Assembly: GCF_017982655.1 (NCBI RefSeq)
Contig: NZ_JABXYX010000014.1
Location: forward strand, 45,812 to 109,811
Source of the DNA: Brasilonema sp. CT11
Lineage (GTDB): Bacteria; Cyanobacteriota; Cyanobacteriia; Cyanobacteriales; Nostocaceae
DNA: 64,000 nucleotides
Direction: 5' to 3'
Of this stretch, positions 8,920-20,900 are shown piece by piece. Each line of letters begins with the position of its first letter. The first letter of the stretch is position 1. Below the pieces are notes generated by a model. The model worked only from the letters and a program-made list of their open reading frames with translations. It was not told the origin of the DNA and ran no database searches. A program made the position numbers and the translations under genes.

Positions 8920-11900
8920 ATGACTGGTACTTCAAATAATATAAACTATCGACAATTATTAAAAAATGCATATTTAGAGCTAACAGATATGCGTTCTCAA
9001 CTTGATGCTATTGAGCAAGCAAGAACAGAACCAATTGCTATTGTCGGTATGGGGTGCCGCTTTCCGGGAGATGCAAATAATCCAGAAGCATTTTGGAATC
9101 TTTTGTACGAGGGAAGACATGCAACGCAAGAAGTACCATCAAATCGCTGGGATATTGATTTTTACTATGACCCAGATCCCGATGTACCAGGGAAGATGTA
9201 CACGCGGTACGGTGGATTTTTAGATGAGGTAGACAAGTTCGATCCCCAGTTCTTTGGGATTTCTCCACGAGAAGCGACAAGTATAGACCCCCAGCAGCGG
9301 TTGCTTCTAGAGGTAACATGGGAGGCATTAGAAAACGCCTCAATTGCAGTAGAAAGTTTGAGAGGGAGCAAAACAGGAGTATTTATTGGAGTTGGCTTTG
9401 ATGACTATTCACAATTAAGCATAAACTCTGGCGACCCGACCTGTATTGATGCTTACACGCTATTAGGTAATAGCCAAAGTATTGCTGTTGGTCGTTTGTC
9501 ATACATCTTGGGTCTACAAGGCCCTACTATGCAACTAGATACTACCTGTTCTTCTTCGCTACTGGGAGTTCATTTAGCATGCTCCAGTCTGCGTTCAAGA
9601 GAGTGTAATCTCGCCATAGCGGGTGGGGTAAACTTGATGCTCTCGCCAACAACTACAATTGGCTTTTGCAAGCTGAAAGCTTTAGCTGCTGACGGACGCT
9701 GCAAAAGCTTCGATGCTGGTGCTGATGGCTACGTGCGGGGAGAAGGGTGTGGGATCATAGTGCTGAAGCGTCTGAGTGAAGCGATCGCAGACGGCGATAA
9801 TATTTTAGCTCTGATTAAAGGTTCGGCGGTCAATCACGATGGTCAGAGCAATGGACTCACGGCTCCCAACGGTTCGGCTCAAGAAGCGGTAATTCGTCAA
9901 GCATTGTTCAATGCTGGGGTAGAGCCAACTCAGATCCAATATGTAGAAGCTCATGGAACGGGGACACCTTTGGGAGACCCCATCGAAGTGTTAGCCTTGG
10001 CAAAGGTATTAGCTCAAGGACGCTTAGAGAGCGATCGCCTAGCGATTGGTTCGGTAAAAACCAATATTGGTCATTTAGAAGCAGCAGCCGGGATAGCAAG
10101 TCTCATGAAAGTAGTGCTTGCTCTCCAGCACAAGTTAATCCCACCCACTTTACATCTGCAACAGCCGAATCCCTACATTCCTTGGCAGCAACTCCCGATT
10201 GAAGTGCCAACTGTGCTTACTCCTTGGTCTGCAAAACAACAGCCTCGTCTGGCTGGGGTCAGTTCATTTGGCATGAGTGGGACTAATGTGCATTTAATTT
10301 TAGAAGAAACACCAATAAAAAGTCAAAATTCAAGTTACGCTTCCAGCGCACCAAAGGTGCGACTCAAAAGTCAAAATGAAGATGTTATTGAGCGTCCTTA
10401 CCACCTACTCACCCTCTCTGCAAAAAGTGAGTTGGCTCTGCAAGTTCTTTCCAACCGTTATCAAACTTATCTGAAGTCTAATCCGGAAGCATTCATAGCA
10501 GATGTGTGTTTGACGGCGAATACCGGGCGATCGCATTTTGCCCACCGCCTCGCTGTCGTAGCGCGAACAACCGCAGAGTTGGGCGAAAAGTTGAGCGCGA
10601 TCGCTGCTGGTAACGAAACTGTTGGACTGGTAAGCGGACAAGTATCTAGAAAACGTCCGAAAATAGCGTTTTTATTCACGGGTCAGGGTTCCCAATATAT
10701 CAATATGGGACGCGAACTCTACGACACTCACCCCATTTTCCGTCAAACATTGGATCAGTGTGATGAAATTCTTCGCCCATTCCTGGAGCATTCACTGTTA
10801 GAAGTACTCTATCCTCCTCAAGTAGGGGAGCTGGGGAGCTGGGAAGGTGGGGAGAAGTTTGTTGAAAATTCTCCCTCATCTTCCTCATCCATGCCTATTG
10901 ATCAAACCGCTTATACCCAAGCTGCGCTGTTTGCTTTTGAATATGCCCTGTATCAATTGTGGAAATCTTGGGGGATTGAACCAGATGTGGTTATGGGTCA
11001 TAGCGTTGGGGAATATGTTGCGGCAACTGTAGCAGGGGTTTTTAGTCTGGAAGATGGACTCAAACTCATCGCCCGTCGAGGACAGTTGATGCAGCAGCTG
11101 CCACCGGGAGGCGAGATGGTTTCGCTGATTGCATCCGTTGAGGAAGTGCAGCATATTATAGCACCATTACAAGACAAAGTGGCGATCGCAGCCATCAATG
11201 GGCCGGAAAGTGTAGTGATTTCGGGAGCTAGTGAAGACATTGGTACTATTTGCCACCAGTTAGAAGCACAGGGAATCAAGACGAAGCGTTTACAAGTATC
11301 CCATGCCTTCCATTCCCCGCTGATGACACCAATGTTGAAGGAGTTTGAGCAAGTAGCCAATCATGTCACCTACAAACAGCCCGAGATTCCATTAGTATCC
11401 AATGTCACTGGACAACTAGCTGACGAGCAGATTACCACAGCGGAATACTGGGTAAGTCATGCGTGCCAAACGGTACGGTTTGCCACTAGTATGCAGACAT
11501 TACATCAGCAAGGGTATGAAGTCTTCTTAGAGATTGGAGCCAAGCCGATTTTGTTGAGTATGGGTCGTCAATGCTTACCAGATAACGAGTGTTTTTGGCT
11601 ACCTTCTTTACGTACAGAAATACCAGAATGGCAACAACTGCTTTCTAGCTTGAGTCAATTATACGTTCAAGGAGTCAAAATTGATTGGTTAGGGTTTGAG
11701 GGAGACTCTCCGCACGCGAAAGTTGTACTACCGACTTATCCGTTTCAAAGACAGCGCTATTGGATTCAACAAGTAGAACAAACAATGAATGAAAAAGACT
11801 TGGCTGTAAATGGCAACAAACAGAAGTCAAAGTTAGATGCGACTCCCACACCTAGCAGACGAGAAGAAATTTTAGCTACATTACAAGCCTTAGTCGGGAA

Positions 11901-14900
11901 TTTACTGCAAGTTTCCCCATTAGATGTTAACATTCATGCTCCTTTTCTGGAAATGGGTGCAGATTCTATTATTCTCGTTGACGCCGTGCGTCAGATAGAA
12001 AACACCTATGACATCAAAATTACAATTCGTCAGTTATTTGAAGAGTTGACAACTATTTATACATTAGCTACGTACATAAACCAAAATTTATCTTCACAAT
12101 GGGTTGAGCCATCGCCTCAACGATCTAATTTAAACGTACAACCACAGCAGCCAGAGCAACTAACCTCTGCTCACTCAACTCCTGAATCGAGCCTTCATAG
12201 TAAACAGGATTCTGAAGACAAAGGAACAATATCGTCTGAGACAACCTTAGAACGAATTATGACGCAGCAGATCCAAGCTATGTCTCAGTTAATGTCTCAG
12301 CAATTAGAGGTTTTGGGCGGCAACGGTTCGACTTCAAAAAGTTCATTGTCATCCCATGAACAGTTTCAATCCACTCCAGCTATAACGCCTGCTGTTGATT
12401 CGCAAAAGAAAGAGCAACACAACCAAATCTCTGAAGCAACATTTTCCTCGACAAGAGCCAAGCCGGAGCTAAAGCAACCCTCACCTCAGGTATTTTCACC
12501 TCTTTCTTCTCCAGGCGCAGATATTCAGGCAAATGTACTCAGTCTGCGACAACAACATCATATAGAAATACTGAGCGATCATTATAACAAGCGCCATCGA
12601 AAATCAAAACAGCTTGCACAAAGCTATCGTCCGGTACTAGCTGATAGCAGAGCTACAGCTGGGTTCCGTCTCTCCATTAAGGAGATGGTTTATCCTATCG
12701 CTGGAGAGCGAGCGGAAGGTTCTAGATTTTGGGATGTGGACGGGAATGAGTATGTAGATATCACTATGGGATTCGGGGTGCTTCTTTTTGGACATGATCC
12801 ACAGTTCGTTACTGAAGCTGTTGAAAAGCACTATCAACAAGGTTTAAAAATTGGTCCACAGTCTAAGTTAGCAGGAGAAGTTGCCCAGTTAATTTGCGAA
12901 CTGACTGGTATGGAGCGTGTTACTTTCTGTAATTCAGGTACAGAAGCAGTGATGACAGCGCTACGTCTAGCACGCTCGGCGACAGGTCGTAGTAAAATTG
13001 CTTTATTTGCTGGTTCCTATCACGGTCAGTTTGATGGAATCTTAGCCACAGCGTTAGAGGGTAAGATTAAAGCTGTACCCCTGGCTTCAGGAGTATCTCA
13101 GAACTTTGTTGAAAATGTTTTAGTACTGGATTATGGAAATCCAAAATCTATTGAGATTTTGCAAGTCCATGCTCAAGAATTAGCTGCTGTATTGGTTGAG
13201 CCTGTGCAGAGCCGCCGACCGGATTTACAGCCCAAAGAGTTTTTACAGCAGTTAAGGCAATTGACTCAAGCATCAGGAACAGCACTGATTTTTGATGAAG
13301 TTCTCACAGGGTTTCGGATACATTCAGGTGGGGCACAAACATGGTTTGGCGTTAAAGCAGATATTGTCACCTATGGAAAAATTATTGGCGGTGGGACTCC
13401 AATAGGAGTGGTAGCAGGGAAAGCCACCTACATGAATGGAATTGATGGTGGTTTGTGGAACTATGGAGATGCTTCGTATCCACAAGCAGAAAAGATATTT
13501 TTTGCCGGAACCTTCAATAAAAATCACACAGGCATGGTTGCGGCATTAGCAGTGCTTCAGCATCTCAAGAAACAAGGCCCTAAACTTCAGCAGCAGTTAA
13601 ATCAGCGCACATCGCAGTTAGCCCAAACACTTAACTCTTACTTTGAAGAAGAAGATGTGCCCATCCGCATTGTGCATTTTGGATCGCTGTTTCGTTTTGC
13701 TTTCTCAGGAAATCTAGATTTATTTTTTTATCATTTAATTGACAAAGGTGTTTATATCTGGGAAGGGCGTAACTGTTTTCTTTCTACAGCACATACTGAT
13801 GCGGATATTAATTATGTTATCCAAGCAGTCAAAGATAGTGTCAAGGAACTGCGGAATGGTGGTTTTTTCCAGTCAGGTTTAAGCGAGTTACTAACAACAA
13901 ATAAGATCACTAGTGGAACATCAAGCGATTTGATACCAGCCCTTTCGGATAAAAACTTTACGCCATCCGCCTTCTCAGATACGCAACAAACAATTGATGC
14001 AGAAGCCAGTGAGGAATTGACACATCTAAGGGTAAGTCGAGACGAGTGCCATCTCAGAGATTATATGCCTACCCCCTCAGAGATTGGCGATCGCCTTGTG
14101 TCGGAGTTCAATCAAGTAACTTGCCAACAAAATGTCAAAGTTTATGGAGAAGCAGTAGCTCAGTTGGAAGCTCTAAGCATTACCTATGTTTTGAGAGCAT
14201 TCCAGCAAATGGGATGGGAATTTCAACCTTCCGGACGCTTCTCAACAAAATTTATTGCAGAGCAATTAGGCATCATTGAGCAGCACCAACGGTTGCTGGA
14301 GCGCTTACTGGAGATGTTGGTAGAAGAAAAAGTGCTACATCAAGTAGATGATCATTGGGAAGTCACTCAGGTAGTAGAGATTCAAAACCCACAAGCACAA
14401 GAAATTGCATTTTTGGCTCAATACCCAGAAGTAGAAGTAGAACTGACCTTGCTCCAGCGTTGTGGTCAGAAACTCGCACAAGTTTTACAGGGAGAGTGCC
14501 ACCCATTGGAGTTGTTGTTCCCAAAGGGTAATTCAACCGCGTTAACCAAACTATATCAGGATTCGCCTGGGTCTCAAGTGATGAACACCTTGGTGCAAAA
14601 GGCAGTTTCTGGAGTACTGGAGCGTTTACCACAGGAATGCAGGGTGCGAATTCTGGAAATTGGCGGCGGAACTGGGGGAACAACATCCTATATTCTGCCT
14701 CAACTGCCAGACCATCAGGCAGAATACGTGTTTACCGATCTCTCCGCTGTGTTGATTTCCAAAGCTCAAAAGAAATTCGGCGACTATCCATTTGTATGCT
14801 GTCAGATTTTAGACATCGAGCAAGATCCTAAAACACAGACGGATGAATTTCGTCAGTACGATTTGATCATAGCGGCTAATGTGTTGCATGCTACCAAGGA

Positions 14901-17900
14901 TTTGCGTCAGACATTAAAGCATATACAGCAGTTGTTAGTTCCAGGCGGGCTGCTAGTACTGTTAGAAGTAACCGTTCGCCAGCGCTGGTTGGATTTGACA
15001 TTCGGGTTGACAGAAGGTTGGTGGAAGTTTGCCGATCTAGATTTGAGACCATCTCACCCTTTGCTTTCTCCTTACCAATGGCAGGATCTATTAAAGGAAA
15101 GTCAATTTAAAGAAGTTGTAACTATTCCTGATAACCAACAGCAGGTAGGAATTCTATCCAAACAAACTGTCATCATAGCATCGGCTGCATCTGAAGTTAC
15201 TCTCACTGAAGCTCAAAAGCAACTCTGGATATTAGCTCAGTTGGGAGAAGATAGCTCAGTTGCCTATAACGAATCTGTAACGTTGCAATTACGAGGTTCG
15301 TTGAACGCAACAGCAATAAACAAGGCGATACAGAAACTAGTTGACCGCCACGAGGCACTGCGAACGAAAATCAGCCCCAAGGGGGATGTGCAAGAAGTAT
15401 TACCTACTTTCAAAGTCGATTGTCCTGTATTAGATTTCAGTTGTGTAGAGGGTGATCGCACTGTTAAAGTCGCCCAGTGGCTCGACCAAGAAAGCCAAAA
15501 ACCCTTTGATCTGACTCAGGGTTCTCTGTTGCGTGTGCATCTGCTCAAATTAGAGCCAGAAATCCATTTATTGGTTTTGAGCGCTCATCATATCGTCATT
15601 GATGGCTGGTCAATAGGAGTCATTCTCCGAGAATTGGGGGCTTTGTATTCAGCCGAGTCTCAAGGAATGGTTTGCCACCAGAATCCCCCGAAACAATTTC
15701 GGGAATACATAGAGTGGCAAAATCAGCATTGCCAGATGCAGGAGATGAAAACTCACCAATCCTACTGGTTAGAGAAATTGACCGCACCTCCTGTTTTAGA
15801 CTTACCCACTGACCGCACTCGCCCACCCATACAAACGTATAACAGCAGTCGGAAAACCATAACGCTTGATGCTCAAGTGACCACCAACCTCAAACTGTTC
15901 AGTCGGCAACAGGGTTGCACCTTATTAATGACCCTGCTGTCGGTTTACATGACGTTAATTCACCGCCTCACGGGACAGAACGATATTATTATTGGAGTTC
16001 CGACATCTGGGCGATCGCTCTTGGGGGGTGAGGGAATGGTTGGTTACTGTGCCCATTTATTACCGATACGCAGTCAGTTGACGGGTAATCCTACGTTTGG
16101 AGAATATCTTAAACAGATGCGGGGTGTTTTATTAGAAGCTTACGAACACCAAGATTACCCCTTTGCCCAATTGCTAAATCAACTGAACCTACCAAGGGAT
16201 ACTAGTCGTTCTCCCTTGGTTGACGTGAGCTTGAATTTAGAGCCGCCGATTAATCTGCCACAGATGTCTCAACTGGACGTTAGCTTATCGCCTCCAGTCG
16301 TTAAATTTAAGGATCTGGATCTCTCTTTAAATGTCGCAGAGATAGCAGGTGAGCTATTAGTTGAATGTGATTATAATACCGACTTATTCAATGCAGACAC
16401 CATTGGGCGTTGGCTGAGTCATTTCCAGACTTTGCTGCAAGCAATTGTCACCCAGCCAAAACAACATCTGAGAGAATTACCTCTACTGACTGCTGACCAA
16501 CGGCATCAGTTATTAGTCGAGTGGAATGATACTCAAGCTGAGTATCCCTTTGATAAGTGTATCCATCAGTTGTTTGAGTCACAGGTTGAGCGCACCCCCG
16601 ATGCAGTGGCGGTGGTGTTTGAAAATCAACAACTTACCTACCGCGAGTTGAATTGTCGTGCTAATCAATTGGCGCATTACTTGCAAATTTTGGGTGTGGG
16701 AGCTTCGGTGCTGGTAGGGTTGTGTGTGGAACGTTCACTGTTAATGGTGGTGGGACTTTTGGGCATTCTCAAAGCAGGTGGGGCTTATGTGCCACTTGAC
16801 CCAGAGTATCCCCAAGAGCGTTTGAACTTTATGCTCGAAGATGCTCAAGTTCAAGTGCTGCTGACTCAACAGCCACTCCTTGAGAGACTACCTGAGCATC
16901 ACGCGCCGCTTGTCTGTTTGGATACTGATTGGCAACTTATCTCCCAGTCGAGCGCTCTTGACTTGGTTAATAGTACCATCCCAAAAAATTTAGCATATAT
17001 AATTTATACTTCTGGTTCTACAGGTCAGCCTAAAGGAGTAATGATTCAACATCACTCCCTAATTAATATTACGCAGACAGCAATTGTTGAATATGGATTA
17101 AGCAATAGCGATCGCTCACTCCAGTTTTCCTCTATTAGTTTCGATGTGGCGGCAGCAGAAATCTATCCCTGCCTGAGTTGCGGTGCAACCTTAGTGTTGC
17201 GAACCGATGAAATGTTGAGTTCTGTACAGATGTTTATCGAAAAATGCAGGGATTGGGATTTAACAGTGTTAGACTTGCCAACAGCATACTGGTATCAGGT
17301 AACTACTGAATTAGCCAATGCCAATTTGCTGTTACCTGATTCCATCCGGCTGGTAACTATTGGCGGAGAGCGTCTGCTCAAGCAACAATTAAGAATCTGG
17401 CAGCAACATATAGGTGAGTATCCTCAGCTAATAAACGCATATGGTCCGACTGAAACGACTGTAGCCGCAACGCTATGCAAATTACCGGGTTCAGCCACAA
17501 CAGAAATTGATGAGCAAAACATCCCAATTGGATACCCCATCCATAATACTCAAATATACATACTAGACCAATACCTACAACTAGTCCCCATTGGTATAGC
17601 AGGAGAACTGCACATTGGTGGTGCGGGTTTGGCACGAGGCTATCTCAACCGCCCAGAATTGACACAAGAAAAATTTATCCCTAATCCCTTTAGTACAAAC
17701 TCAGATTCACGGCTTTACAAAACAGGAGATTTAGCACGCTATTTGCCTGATGGCAACATTGAGTATCTAGGACGTATTGACAACCAAGTCAAAATCCGTG
17801 GCTTCCGCATTGAGTTGGGAGAAATTGAAGCAGTACTAAACCAACATAGCAATGTGCAAACATCTTGTGTTACCGCCCGTGAAGACACGACCGGGGATAA

Positions 17901-20900
17901 ACACTTAGTCGCCTACGTGGTGCCATATCAACAGCACACACCCACAAACCGTGAACTCCGCCAGTTCCTCTCCAGTCTACTGCCTCTTTACATGGTACCA
18001 AAAGCTTTTGTGGTACTAGAAACTTTGCCACTAACATCCAACGGCAAGGTAGACTACCGCTCCCTGCCTGCAGCAAATTTAGAATCTCAACTGCTAGACA
18101 AATTTGTTGCCCCACATACATCAATCGAAAAAACGGTTGCACAAATTTGGGCTGATGTCCTTAAACTAGAGCAAGTAGGCATTTACGATAATTTCTTTGA
18201 ACTCGGCGGACATTCTCTGCTAGCTACACAAGTAATTTCTCGCTTGCAGGAAGCTTTCCAGATTTCCTTGCCATTGCGCTATCTATTTAAATCACCTACG
18301 ATAGCCCAGTTAAATGATCTGATCTTAGCTGAACTTCAAACCGATTCAGGTCTGACGGTTCCAGCTATTGTGCCCGTCCCCAGAGAGAAAGATATACCCC
18401 TGTCATGGGCACAGGAGCGTTTGTGGTTTCTCCATCACTTGGAAGGCGAAAGTGGTGCCTACACAATGTCTTATGCCGTGCGTCTGGTGGGAAATCTGAA
18501 TGTCAAAGCTTTGGAGGGGGCGCTCCAAGAAATTGTGCGGCGGCATGAAGTTCTGCGTACTCGCTTTGAGATCAAGGATGACAAGCCAGTACAGGTGATT
18601 GCCCCTCAGATAACCATAACATTGCCAGTCGTGGATCTCCAGAATGTGGCAGACTCTTGGAAACAAGCAAAGCAACAGGCAATAAAAGAAGCCCACAAAC
18701 CATTCGATCTAGCTAATGGCCCTGTGCTGCGAGTCATGCTGTGGCAAGTTGCTATCGACGAGTACATACTGCTGTTGGCGATTCATCATATTGCTGCTGA
18801 TGGTTGGTCAATAGGTGTTTTGAACCGCGAACTTTCTGCCCATTATCGAGCTATTTCAACAAGTAGTACTGTTGTGTTACCAGAGTTATCTGTGCAGTAT
18901 GCCGACTTCACCGTGTGGCAGCGCCAGTGGCTGACCAGTCAGGTTCTAGAGCGTCAGTTAAACTATTGGAAGCAACAGTTGGCTGGAGCGCCACCTCTTA
19001 TCGAATTGCCCACAGACCGTTCCCGCCCATCTGTACAGAGTTTTCGCGGAGGTGTAGAGCGCTTTCAAGTAGATGCCTTGCTGACTTCTCAACTAAGACA
19101 GATCAGCCAGGAGTCAGAAGCCACTCTGTTTATGACGCTGCTGGCAGGTTTTGTCGTATTACTGTCTCGCTACAGTGGACAAACGGATCTGGTGGTAGGC
19201 TCTCCGATTGCCAATCGCAACCGCAAAGAAACAGAACCATTGATTGGATTCTTTGTCAATACTCTAGCCTTAAGGTTCGATTTATCCCAAGAACCGTCCT
19301 TTGAAGCCTTACTGGCGCAAGTGCGGCAAGTCACCCTCAATGCCTATGAACACCAGGATTTGCCCTTTGAGATATTAGTAGAAGAGTTGCAACCAGAGCG
19401 AAAATTGAATCGCAACCCACTAGTGCAGGTGGCATTCGCACTGCAAAATGCTCCTACCTCCGATTGGGATTTGCCTGGTTTAAGCGTAGAGCAGATGCTT
19501 TGGCATCTTGACACGGTTCGGGTTGACTTGGAACTACACTTCTGGGAAACTCCGGAAGGTCTCAACGGCTTTTGCTGTTACAGTACCGATTTATTTGATG
19601 CGGCAACGATCGCCCGCATGATGCAGCATTATCAAACGTTGTTAGCGGCTATTGTTGCTGACCCAGAACAACCAGTCAACCGATTGCCCCTACTCACAGC
19701 AGCCGAACAACAGCAATTGTTAATGGAGTGGAACGCGACTCAAACGGATTATCCGAGTTCGCAATGTCTGCATCAACTGTTTGAAGCCCAGGTGGAACGG
19801 AACAGTAATGCAGTAGCCGTCGTGTTTGAGGGGCAACAACTCACCTATCGGGAGTTGAATGCACAGGCAAATCAATTGGCACATCATTTGCAAAAACTGG
19901 GTGTGAAACCAGAAATGCTGGTAGGCATCTGTGTTGAACGTTCTGTGTCCATGATTGTGGGATTGTTGGGAATTCTCAAAGCTGGTGGTGCTTATGTGCC
20001 TCTAGATCCAAAGTATCCCAGCGATCGCATTGCCTATATGTTGAGTGATGCTCAATTGCAGGTGCTGGTTACTCAGTCTCCGTTAGCGGACCGATTGCCC
20101 AAACATGAGGCACAAGTGGTCTATTTGGATACAGACTGGGGAGTAATTTCTCAAAAAAGTAAAGAAAACCCCGTTAGTGGTGCTAAGCCCAAGAACTTAG
20201 CTTATGTGATTTACACCTCCGGTTCTACAGGCAAACCTAAAGGGGTTTTAGTCGCTCACCAAGGATTGTGCAACCTAGCTTCTGCACAAACTCGCCTGTT
20301 TGACGTACAGCCAGACAGCCGCATTCTCCAGTTCGCTTCCTTAAGCTTCGATGCCTCAATTTGGGAAATTGCTATGGCTTTTGGTTCCGGAGCGAGGTTA
20401 GTTTTGGGAACGTCAGAATCATTACTTCCGGGTAAAGATTTAATGCAGTTACTGCATTCCCAGTCCATTACTCACGTAACACTTCCACCCTCAGCACTGG
20501 CGGTTCTGCCTGCTGATAAATTGCCAGCCTTGCAGAATATCATTGTGGCCGGAGAAGCCATGCCAGCCGATCTGGTGGCGCAATGGTCTAGAGACCGACG
20601 CTTGTTCAACGCCTACGGGCCTACTGAATCGACTGTCTGTGCAACGGTAGCTTTTTGTAGCGACGGCAGCCAGAAACCACCTATTGGTCGCCCTATTGCT
20701 AACACACAGATCTACATTTTAGACCAACATTGCCAACCGGTTCCCATCGGTGTTCCGGGCGAACTACACATCGGGGGTATTGGTTTGGCTCGTGGTTACT
20801 TGAACCGTCCTGAGTTGACTGCTGAGAAATTTATTCGTCATCCCTTCAGTTCAAAGCTTGGCGATTGCATTTACAAAACTGGAGATAAAGCTCGTTACCT

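Noticed and set aside
16500..18060. Assigning an amino acid to A1, for example Arg from the DVAD start
   Set aside because: The remaining code positions do not fit a known Arg code, and the alignment by eye is uncertain.
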